Below, piece by piece: positions 46,942-56,994 of a stretch of 64,000 nt of DNA. This stretch comes from Cycas panzhihuaensis (taxonomy: Eukaryota; Cycadophyta). A model generated the notes under the pieces. The model was given only the letters and a program-made list of their open reading frames with translations. It was not told where the DNA came from and searched no databases. The DNA lies in contig CM041465.1 of assembly GCA_023213395.1 (NCBI GenBank), positions 159,657,741-159,721,740 on the forward strand. The letters are read 5' to 3'. Positions within the stretch are counted from its first letter, which is position 1, and each line of letters begins with the position of its first letter. A program made the translations under genes and the position numbers.

Positions 46942-47055
46942 CTGTAAATACAATACGTCACATGTTAGTATGTGTCCATGCATATGCCAAACCAAAATTA
47001 AACAACATATAGGCATCTGGCTATCAAATAATGATAGGAGAAGGTAGTGTCTCAC
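46942..47055 (-). other. Intron 2 of the antisense gene, element C
   Basis: Minus strand ...ATACCAG|GTGAGACAC... to ...GTATTTACAG|GAATAAC..., 114 bp, T-rich before the acceptor. It separates the acidic linker from the coiled-coil part. Canonical GT-AG ends. Confidence 0.65.
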
Positions 47056-48277
47056 CTGGTATGGCTACCGGTTCCTCGACTCAGGTGATGGCCTCTGCCC
47101 CGGGTACTCCACCAGCCGCTGGTACCTCCTCCTCCTCTGGTACCTCCTCAGCAATCACCTCAGGCACTGGGGCATCTATCACTCCCTCTATTAGTGTGGC
47201 TGCCTCCTTGGACCTCCTTATGATCCACAACCTCTAGGATTAGGTCACTGGGCCCCTACTCTCCTCTGCAGCTCCCGAAGGGCCTGTCTCTCCTCTTGCG
47301 GTCCCTGATGGACCTGCCTCTCTTGCAACTTATGATGGGCCAGCCCCATCATCTCCATCCCCTCCATCTCCACCATCGTCTCCTAGGGTAACTCCTGCCC
47401 TGCCTATCTCATCATCATTGCCCCACTTCACTGCTCTATAAGGATCTGATATGAAATCTGTCATGGTGAGGAGGTCGAGTGATGTAGCCTCCACCGAGCG
47501 ACGAACGTGTCCTCAGTCCTTGGTTCCCCTAAACCTAGTCTTCCACTTATGTACCATGGGGGCCCACTCTGAGATGGGGTGTGGTCCCCCTATCGGTGCC
47601 ACTGCTCCGAAGTGGTCATAAAACCAACACTGTAGAAGGGTGTTGTATGATAAGCCACCCTTCCCTGCCACCCGAATAGCATATAATTGGGTGACTAAGT
47701 TTGCCTCTATAAGGGTGGCCCAATCAAGCTTCTCTCTGGCCTCACATCTTTATACTGCATTCATCCAGCCGCCTGGTATATCTCTATAATTTTATTTCTG
47801 GGATATCCAGAATAGAATGCATAGTGTGATCAATTTCCTCATGTGAGGAATCCCTAACATGACCATACTCTGGAGAGGTATCCCTCACCTCTCCCACCTA
47901 TCCTGCTGAGTGAAAAACGTCATTGTCTCTCTATGTACTACCTCATTGCTAAGTAGCATCCCTAGTGATGATGGCCTTCTTATTGTCGGCACCCCCAGTA
48001 TCCTCTGAATGTCTCTCAATGTCACTGAGACATCCCCCACTTAGGGTAGGTGGAAGATATGCCTCTGTCTATCCTAATGTGACATAATGTCCACTAGTAG
48101 CCTCTGGTTCGATGTGTATTGAGGTGTCCTCATGACCTTCATTAGGCCACACCTCGTCAAAATCTGTCTGTCTTCGCGAGACATCATCTCTATAAAGCTC
48201 AGCATAGTCATGCCGATATTCTCATGGTTGTCTCTTAGCCTCGTTCGATCAAGATTCGAGGGCCCTTGGTCCCCTTT

Positions 48278-48652
48278 CTTTATTTTTCAGTAGGTTTACC
48301 TTCGCACCACGCCAAACTTTATGGTACCGCAGAGTTTGGCCTAGGTCCTGTGGCAATCAGGGCCCTGCGGTAAAGATCACGACACCACAATCTTTGCCGT
48401 AGTGCGAATGTCACCCCCCTAAAGAGGGGGGTTTTCTGCCCAAGAATCCCCAAAATTTTACCCGAGTGAGCTACTCTTAGGCTCACCGGGACTAGGGCTG
48501 CCTAATGCCCTGATCCCGCCTCTCTCTGGGTCTAGTTTAGACTTTGGGAGATCACTTTTGGCCTTTAAGAGGCCCAAAACTACACTAAAAGATATTAAAA
48601 AACAACAAATTTTAACTAATAAGATGGGTTTGGGTTTCGATGATCCACTTAC
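48278..48652 (-). other. Intron 1 of the antisense gene, element C, with palindrome array
   Basis: Donor CAA|GTAAGTGG at 48,652 is strong and its place is matched in element D (CTA|GTGAGTGG). The acceptor here is uncertain (proposed ATAAAG|AAAGGGG at 48,278, which keeps the frame). Within it, 48,302-48,418 holds the palindromes GCGGTACCATAAAGTTTGG and relatives also seen in the LTR promoter. Confidence 0.5.
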
Positions 48653-48670
48653 TTGATCCGGTCATGCCAT

Positions 48671-48850
48671 CGTCATCTCGTTGCCCTCATCTCAACAACT
48701 ATCTCCCAGTCTCGATCCAATGGTTAGATCTCCCTCTGTGTGCCTTTGAAGTCAGGTGGCACTCCACTACGTAAAGGAAAGGCTCTGAATTCGTTCGTGA
48801 GCCCGTGAAAATGAATCATATTTTCATCATTTTTTCTTATATAGGCGGGG
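48671..48850 (-). promoter_or_regulatory. Promoter and 5' leader of the antisense gene, element C
   Basis: TATATAAG on the minus strand (48,843-48,836) in CCCGCCTATATAAGAAAA, about 165 bp before the first ATG. Element D has the same box in CCTGCCTATATAAGGAAAA, and both are preceded by CCCATCGGG. Conservation of box and context in two copies argues for a real promoter independent of the LTR. Confidence 0.7.
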
Positions 48851-49391
48851 GCCCCGATGGGTACTTTCCCTATTTTTGCTTTTGAGACAATCCTTGAGAT
48901 CATCTCCTATCCCCGATCATCACTGTCTTCTAGCCGTGTTCCCTATTGCTCTTCTATGGCCTCCGTTTTGCTCATTCTTTTGGGTGCATTTATGGCACCA
49001 CAACGACTCACTTTTTGCTAGGGCCCTTCCATCTCATTTTACGTGCCACTCCCATGCATGCCTGAGTTTATACTCGTTTGGCTTGTTTTGCTATCTTGGA
49101 TTTATTTTTGTAATTTGTTCGTGCCCCTAGGGTCTCTAGAGGAAGCGCTCCTTCTGATCGGGGACCGCTCTTTACTCTCTTAAGTAACCTTTGGCACCCT
49201 AAGGTGGCCTTTTCACCACTCGCTCTCTCCTAGTGGTCAGATAGTCTACTCCTATACTCAAGTAGCCTTATTGATAGGTCCTCCTACACTTTGCAGCCAC
49301 CATTGCTAGCCATATAAACCCCCTTTCTCTTCGACTATGACTCTATTGCATATTTTCTCTACTGGGACACTTTCTTTTCTCACTCAATACT
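48851..49391. other. Non-coding stretch between antisense promoter and RNase H domain
   Basis: No supportable frame; 48,876-49,130 is a chance frame rich in Cys and Phe. It probably combines the upstream control region of the antisense gene and leader for the RNase H frame (CCATATAAACC at 49,309-49,319 is TATA-like on the plus strand). Confidence 0.4.
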
Positions 49392-49878
49392 CTCTTCATC
49401 TTCACTGATGGTGGAAGTCACGATAATCCTGGCTCCTCTTCTGCCATGTGGATTCTTCGTGGCCCTTCCGGACATGATTTTCTACGTTCTGGAATCTTCG
49501 TCCCTGAGGCCACTAATAACGAAGCCAAGTATATGGCTATTATTGAAGCCCTCACTGATGCACTTTGTTTCCACCACGGATCCATTATTCTCCTTTATGA
49601 CTCCCAGGTGGTGGTGTCCCATCTTACCCAGGTCTACTAGGTGTGATGCCCACGCCTGAGAGCCCTCACTTCGACTGCTAGGTCCCTATTGGCTTATTTT
49701 CAGTCTATCAACATCTGACACATCCCTCAGGCCCTTAATGCTGAGGTGGACAGCCTCGTTCGCCTCATCCTTGAGCATCACCTTCCTCTTCTTGTCAATC
49801 GCCCTTGAGAGACTTGTCTGGTCGCCCTATTGCCTAAGTCTCAGTCCATCTTGTAGTTCACTTTGCAAGCTGCTTGCA
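49392..49878 (+). pseudogene. Stand-alone RNase H domain of element C (decayed)
   Basis: LFIFTDGGSHDNPGSSSAMW, then IFVPEATNNEAKYMAIIEAL, LLYDSQVVVSHLTQVY and, after a stop, HIPQALNAEVDSLVR. Asp in TDGG, Glu in NNEAKY, Asp in YDSQ and Asp in EVDS mark the four catalytic positions. The pattern ATNNEA-Y is that of the archaeal-like RNase H (RVT_3) acquired by plant Tat-lineage gypsy elements. In those it accompanies RT; here no RT is present. Several TAG/TGA stops follow YLTQVY-type position 49,638. The homologue in element D lies in the same place. Confidence 0.8.
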
Positions 49879-50217
49879 CCTCTGAAAGCTAGCCTCTAAT
49901 GAGTTTAAACTATGGCAACCATCGAGTTTGCTCGTTTACCCTTTCTCTTGTCACCATTGCACTTTCTCTTTGCACCCTTACGATGGGGGCATCCCCCTTA
50001 TCTATCATAGCTTCTAGTCAATTCTCAGGTGGCACATGGGCAACCCTTATGTTCTCTCCATGCCTGTCCTCATATCCACACATTCTGCCATGATACTTGC
50101 TGGCATCCTTAGCTCTTGTTGTGATCATGATATATATATATATATATATATACATATGCTACTGACAGTTTATTACCAGTATTCGCCATCACACCATGCT
50201 TAGGCGGCGAGGTTACT
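49879..50217 (+). other. 3' non-coding interior of element C with (AT)n
   Basis: Between RNase H and 3' LTR. Contains (AT)n at 50,129-50,151, matched by a shorter (AT)n at the equivalent place in D (about 58,867-58,880), so the microsatellite belongs to the element. Confidence 0.6.
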
Positions 50218-50229
50218 GCGCCAAGGCGA
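50218..50229 (+). other. Decayed polypurine tract of element C
   Basis: GCGCCAAGGCGA before the LTR start. The corresponding site in D is GCCAAGGGGGTAG, an intact tract, so this copy has lost its G-run. Confidence 0.5.
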
Positions 50230-53054
50230 TGTTTCCCAGCTACCAAGAATGGATATGGATAGGTCAACTCAAGTAAGCATAGGTATGCTTCTTCCTTTTC
50301 ACCTTTAGTATTTCTTTGGAAAGGTAGATAGAAGCATTGCCTCATTGCATGATTGACTGCCACATTTGAGTGATCACCTTGTATCTACTATTTGATCATG
50401 CTGCTTGTCATGATTTTAGCCTGTGACGACCTCTGGGACCTACCTTTCGACAACGTAGGCATCCCCATAGTACTCTATGACCCTCTGCACCACTTCCACA
50501 TCACCTTAGGCCTCACTTGACTAGTATGACCCGCTTATACCCTGATCTTATGACCCCTTCATAACATTTCTGGGAATCCTAGCTTTTGATGCCTCATTTA
50601 GTCTAGTTCTCGTGTCACCTAAACTGTCCCTAGCCACCTAGACAAGAGGCCTGGCCCCTCTTAGGCCTATCACACCTCTTTCTAGGGCTCCCAGGACCTT
50701 GGCCATTGTTATTTTAGCATTCTGGTCTCGCACTATTTTAAACTTAGTGGTACTGCAAAGTTTATTACGGTACCGCGAAGTTTACTATGGTGCGACTGTT
50801 GCATGTTATTTTTTTTATTTGTCATGAAAATTTTCATTTTCTTCGTAGAATTGCCACGTGGATAAGTAACCAACTCGGCCCTACCCGAACCCTAATCGCT
50901 TAATTAGGGTTAGAATGGTTATATATCCTGAAAAGTACCTCATTTCACATCTTCTTAGCTCTCAAATATCACGTTCTACTACTGTAATTCTACTCTCTTC
51001 CTCCTCTCCTTCATATGTACACCTGCAACACTGCATTTTCTGCCATTCTAGCTTAGGATCTGCCTACAACAGCTCTGGCACATGGTGGGAGACTCTCCTC
51101 CAAGCATTTCTAAGTAAGATCTTCTCGTTTCTCCTTCAATTTCTCCTAGCAAGTGTCTTCTACAGCTCCACTTTAGGAAATACCCTGCAAACCTTACAAG
51201 ACCTGCCCTCTTCCACTGGTTGCAGGGATAGATCTACCCTTGACTCAGCCCAACAGGTGCCCCTTACCTTGTTTTTATGTTTCTGCATATATTTACTCCA
51301 TTAAAGCTTGTTCAAAAGTGTATTTTTCTTCCCTTTTTGTCTTTTAGGTGTAGAAAGGATTACTCTTTCTTGTGTTTAGCTTTAAATACCTTAATATCCT
51401 TCCCATTCTCTGCTAGTTTTCTATAAGAAAGCTACAGGAGAGGGTTTATAAGGATTGGGTGAAGGGAGTAAGGTGGGATCCATCCCTGTTAGACCTACTC
51501 CCCAAGGGCAAACCCCTTCCCATCCTTCCTCTCTTGCATCTATGCTTTCCTTGAGCTAACTAGGAGTGGGTGGCATCCAAGCCTACATTGGATATCAGCA
51601 TACACAACCCTTGTTACGCTAGTTCTAGGCCTGCACACTCTTCCTTTGGGCCCTCTCTATGCCCCTAACATTGTCCAACATCTATTCGGACCTATGGCAA
51701 AGCTTGTGTGGCGATTTGCTACTCGTAGTGGCTCTGCCACTAAGGTATCTCTCCTACATCCTGCAACATTCATCCTCATGCTTGCTCGCTGCTCATAGAC
51801 TGTCACATAACCTTCATCTTACTATATTTTGAGGCTGCATGGAGAACCATTTACAGAGGGTTTTACCATCCTGAGGCTACCCCTTTCCTTCTTGCTTGGT
51901 ATGCATGGTCTTTCTTTTAGAGGAGCAAAATTATTTTCAGTAGTAGTTCCACTAGCTTAAAATATAAAATTTTAGCATTCATATTATATCTTTGCCTATA
52001 TAGTATCTTGCAGCCCCTTCTTGGAAGGGAAAACCCCTTGTGGTTTTAGGTTTGAAGCAACGTTCATGAAGGGAAATAACGTACAACTCTGGGTAAGTCT
52101 TCACCCTTCTTTCCTCTTCCACTTTATTTACTTCTTTATATGTTTGCTAGCTTTCTTTGCTTTCCCACTTCGTTTTGTCCTTTATATGGGGAAGGTAAGG
52201 AAACCTCTATTTCCCACTTCGACTTTGATTACACGCCTACTAAAGGTGAGAGGGCATACATTACATGCAAGTGAGGTTCTTCGTCAACCGCTACACTTCT
52301 CGGGTATGCATCGTCTCTCTCCTTCCACCCCCTTTCTTTTTATGCTCTTATCAAGTATCTATTACATTTGTTTAATAAATCACATAAAGGTAAAAGGGTA
52401 ATAAATTAACTACTTACATTTGCTTTGCATAAGTGTGTTACGTACTTATTTTTATAGGAAAAGGGCATAGTAGGGACTGCATTCCTCCCCCTTTTTCCTA
52501 TCTAGTTTGAAAACACCCTTAGTTGCATTTAACTTAGCATGGATACTTGAATGCACATAACATACTTGTTTCCTTTTTTTCTTCTCCCTTTGTCTTTTTC
52601 CATTGAAAAGAAAAGAGAGAGAGAGAGAGTAGCTCTTAGTCACCCTTTTTGCCATTCCTTCCCTTGGTTAGATTCACCTTAGGCTAACTAGCATAAGGGA
52701 ATCCTATCCACACTTGTCTTAGGCCCTTTGCCTATAGTCCCCTATTTCACGTTCCTTTTCCATAGGAACCCTTCCTTTTAGGGTCTCTCCTCTTCCCTTC
52801 TGACCATCCAAGGGTGGGAGGACCTTACCCTTTGAGACTATCTGAGGTACCCCTGTGTGTAACTCCCTTCTCAGATTTGAAAGCTACTCCAAGGAAGTTG
52901 GGTGCTATTCGCGAGTCTCAAACTCGTGCTCCAGTGCACAAATGCCCTATGTGGTTTTCCATTTTATGTATAGGTTTCATCCATACCCCAACATTAGTTG
53001 TAAGCCACCTCAATTCCTACTAAGCGTAGTGGTCATCCTACAGATGCGATTCTA
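50230..53054 (+). repeat. 3' LTR of element C (2825 bp)
   Basis: Starts TGTTTCCCAGCTACCAAGAA and ends GCGATTCTA (CA decayed to TA), followed by GAATT. Same landmarks as the 5' LTR: palindrome array near 50,730-50,800, CCACGTGG 50,854-50,861, telo-box pair and TATATAT at 50,920-50,926. Confidence 0.95.
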
Positions 53055-55655
53055 GAATTAAAAAAAAAAGTTTTATCAATTGATTAATAGTCATGAGCCC
53101 CTTATGAAGTATGATCCAAAGAAATAAGAATTTTTTAAAAGTGGTCTTAATATATCATATAGAGACACACTAATCTAATTAGGTTACTTAGGAATTCAAA
53201 TAATACTAATATCTATTGAGTAGATTAGTAATAATTTATCATAATAATATCAAGCTATATAATTTTTTAATTGTAAAATGTAAAAGTTTTTTTGTTTGTT
53301 CCTAGAACTAATCTACTTACTAGCCTTTAGATGGGGTGAGTTTATAATAATCTCCAAAGGAATTAAAGATAGGTTGAAAAAGATAATGTTTGATGGAAAA
53401 ATAAATAGAAGGTTGAATTTGTCTTGAAAAGTAATCCAACTAAGAAAGGAATTGGAAGAATTTAATAAGTACATAATAGAATGAATGGCTCTCTTATAAC
53501 AAAATTTGGCAAAGCTAGTGTGATAAGGGGTAAGAAATTAGTTACTAATACATAAATTTCTTGACCACTACATTAAAATATTTTATACAAGTGAGTGATT
53601 GCATGATAAATCACCTTGCCAAGATATAAACTTATTAGCCAAGTACTAAGCTTTCTAGATATATTATAATATTAGAGATTTCCTAATTTTAATATAAATG
53701 AGATAGTGACAATTTTTTTAAATCCTTAAGGCCTAATAGGAGGGTAGATGTGATTCTAAAATGAAAAAAGAGTCTCCAAGGAGCCTCACCATCCGAAAGA
53801 CACATAATCCATTTGGTGACCACAGTAACAATATGTTTTTGGAGACAAATATAGCCTAATCCTTCATGCTAAATTAGTAAGCAACATATACTTTACTTAA
53901 CTTTTGGAATACTATGTTTCTTAATAATACTTTCCCATAGGTAATTTCTTGTAAGAGAAAGAAATCTTTAATATGCAACATTTGAGGAGAGCTAGAATAA
54001 AAAATGATAAACATGTAAGAAAAGGAGGATCCTCTCAACTATTTGTAGGTGACCAATAAGAGATAAATAGTGAAATGATCAAAGTTTCATTTTCTTAGCA
54101 AACTTTGCTATCCTCTAATCCTACATATGAGTAGAAATAATGCCAAAATCAAAAGGGATCCCTAATAAGTGAAAATTTTGGCCATTAGGGATGATCTACC
54201 ACCTAAGTTCTATAATTTAGTCAGGAACCAAATTAAACCCTAAATTTAGAGTATTGTTTTAGATTTAGATATCATTGAAAAAAAGGTAAATAGAAATAGT
54301 CAATATCAACTATAAGCTTAGAAATATTTTTCTACAATGCATAAGGAATTAAGAGTACATCATTTTCAAATTACCTATATAACATTTGTATAATTGAATT
54401 CAACAAAGATACTTCCTAAAGCAAATATTATTACTGAGAACAATGAAAAAGGTACCATAAAGCATTAGTTGTCTCAACTTTTATTTGATTAACACTTCCT
54501 TATTTTATTAAATGTAGTTTATGACATTTATATAGAGGAATGACCATTTGTTAAGACACTATAAAATATGTTACATACTTGTGGATTTCACTATAGAGGT
54601 TACAATTCAACCAAAAATACTAAACCATTATAGACCTTGTATCCAACTCTATTAAAGGCATGGGGGGTACAAAATCCATGAGGCTACTAGGCAAAAGAAT
54701 ATAATCTAAATTGTGTGTCAAATAAAAAGGATAATTTTGTAGGCATAGGAGTCATACCCACTCCCATAGGTTGTTAGGCATTTTGAGAAATAAGTGAGAA
54801 ATGGAGGCTTGTTTACTTATAATGGAACCCTATTCCCATGTTTTCTAAGCTTTTCTCTCAATATTGGGTGGCCTCCAGTCAATCTGAAGCCACTACTAGT
54901 GTTTTAGAGATTGTAGTAATGAACATTTATTGAGTTTCAAGTTTGTTTCAACACACATAGCTCTTAGTTCTATTTTTTATTGAAATGGCTCCATTTTGGC
55001 CCTCTTTTCAATGCTAACATAATCATGTAGGCTATATTTTGTATCCAAATAAAGCTTGATTGATTATAGTAGACCTCTAAGGCTACTTAGGCTCTATTAT
55101 AGGTAATTTCATAGATTTTTTTACATATATTTATTTGTTTGTAGCCCTAGGCATCCGTTTGACTTCCATAAGATATGACAACCTTATTTGAAGTTGTTTC
55201 TCTTAGTTGAAGCTCCAAATATATTCAAGAGTGGGTGTCATAGGTTGTAGATATAATTTCTAGTAATTAAGATCAAAGTTGGATGCGTTTTGGGCTTTGT
55301 TTGAGAGCAGGGGATGCAAAAAAGTTGCTCAGACCTGCAGGCAGGCCATAGAGATTTATGGCCCACTTTCAAATTATTTTTTGACATTTATTAACTTTAT
55401 TTTTTTATAAAGTTAAGTTGCATTAAGTTAAATTATACTTTTAGATTAAATATGGTTAGAAAGAGGCTTTAATTAGATCACATTAAGCATCCATATGATC
55501 ACACTTTTAGCATAAAGGGGTGAAACTCAAATAAACTTAACTATATTTCATATTTTTTGCATTTGCAAAAAGTTACATTTCATAGTGGTTTAAAGTTTGC
55601 ATCCCTCTAATCTCGCCAATAGGTGGTCACATGTAATAGTATAATGATTGGGGGC
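53055..55655. other. Target duplication then AT-rich DNA, nothing firmly recognised
   Basis: GAATT (53,055-53,059) closes element C. The rest is AT-rich without supportable genes. On the minus strand around 53,850-53,700 a fragment (WIMCLSDGEAPWRLFF) faintly recalls LINE ORF2 sequence, too weak to call. Confidence 0.5.
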
Positions 55656-56937
55656 TAGAATCACGTCTATGGGATGGTAACCACACTTGGTTAGGATTAA
55701 GTTAATCAATGAAGGGCTCCAGAATCTAGAGTCAATTCGGTAAGTGAGAGAAATCACTTGCATAGGGCATCTGTGCATCAGAACATAGGCTCGAGACCCA
55801 CGAATGGTGCACAACTTCCCTTTAGGTAACTCAGTTTTAGTTTTGAGGGCATCAAAAGTGAGGGATATCCTTGGTTTCTTGAGTAACCTCAAGAAGTAAG
55901 TCCTCCCACCCTTAGATGGTTGGAAGGGAGGGTCAAGACCGAATGAGGGAATGAATCCTCATAGAAAATAGAAGGGATATGAATGGGATGTATTTGGATA
56001 AGAGATGTGGGAGGTACATGCTTATAAGAATGGCATTGGACAACCACCTCATGCATGGGACCAACCCAAAGGAGAAGATATCAAGTCTACCTAACTTGTG
56101 TAGGGGTGATGGTGTTAGAAGAGGGTGTCCTAGAGAAAAAATCCTCCTTAGGCTAACCCACCCAAAGTGAGTTTGGGGAATAAGAAGCGACAATGAAAGA
56201 AGCTTCCACCATCCTTCGTGTGAAGCATCTGACCTTCTATGTGTGATGGTGAAGTGATGTGTAAGTTTATTACAAAACAAGAGATAAAAGACCATAAAGA
56301 TAGTAAAGACACTCTCATTTACTCTCAAATGAAAAACCTCACTCTCTTTTCATTTTTAATGGGAGAAAAAGGAGTAAAGGAGGTTAGCCAATCAAGTGTA
56401 AACATGCGTGCAAGAGATGTAAGACCAGAAGGAAATGCATACAATCAAGAAAGAAAACAAAAGGATATGGTTCCTATCTCATGCTCTTTCCTAGAAGTGT
56501 GGGTGTAGCATGCATATGAAAGTAGTAGATACAAACTTGTTCCTTTTCTCCTTTTTCTTTTTATGTTTCACCTATGCAAACAAATATACTTAAGACAAAA
56601 AGGAAAAGATCTACAAAGAGAAAAGAACAACATACTTAGAGGAGTGAGTGGCTGAATAAGGACGTTCTCTTATGTTACACTTGCTTCCCTTTTCCTTTCC
56701 CCACATGTGGGCAACATAGAGTAAATGGCGTTGGGGCTTCCTTACCTTCCTTGAACTAAAAGGAAAAGGCAAAAAAAGAACAAAGGAAAAGATTATGCTA
56801 AAGATGGAAATGACAAGGGAAAAGAATGAAGGAGATGTACAGGGATTGATGTGTTTCTCTCTTCTCTATGCGTAAAATATCAAAACTTATAATCAAAGAA
56901 TACTCCCATCTTTCCCAAGGGGTTGCTAAGATGCCAA

Positions 56938-56994
<57 letters not shown>

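Larger units (their letters stand above)
46240..48670 (-). pseudogene. Antisense plant-mobile-domain-like gene of element C, three exons (decayed)
   Basis: Opposite strand to gag. Exon 1 coding part 48,670-48,653 (ATG GCA TGA..., 18 nt). Exon 2 about 48,277-47,056: RLRDNHENIGMTMLSFIEMM, then IFHLP, VGDVSVTLRDIQRILGVPTI (the hallmark of plant mobile domains, usually LP-GE-TVTL-DV-LLGLP), LDWATLIEANLVTQLYAIRV, CWFYDHFGAVAPIGGPHPIS, then a Gly/Asp- and AGPSG-rich linker and EVPEEEEVPAA. Exon 3 from 46,941: QQLVEVIVWEMF, VEGQPSIQAGEEPRSVGAHT and a coiled-coil-like RLQVELNEIQAKRDALQG. One frame holds through exon 2 with scattered stops. Host relatives of this domain (MAIN/MAIL type) act in gene and transposon silencing; the element protein's job is unknown. 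Confidence 0.75.
38849..53054 (+). mobile_element. Complete LTR element C of the gag-protease / antisense-gene family (14.2 kb)
   Basis: Both LTRs (38,849-41,678 and 50,230-53,054), the primer site and a 5 bp GAATT target duplication are present, so this is the reference copy. Order on the plus strand: LTR, primer site, gag-protease frame (41,844-45,643), an opposite-strand spliced gene (48,670 to about 46,240), an RNase H domain (49,392-49,800), decayed polypurine tract, LTR. The 8.5 kb interior has room for a pol gene, but no RT or integrase motif is seen on either strand, which makes the element non-autonomous. LTRs begin TG and end CA (5') or TA (3', decayed). Confidence 0.93.

Noticed and set aside
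47031-47237. Ser/Thr-rich plus-strand frame
   Set aside because: Antisense of the acidic AGPSG/EEEE linker of the antisense gene; the minus frame continues the mobile-domain exon.
53700-53860. Faint LINE-like peptide WIMCLSDGEAPWRLFF on the minus strand
   Set aside because: Single weak resemblance with no supporting RT motif nearby.
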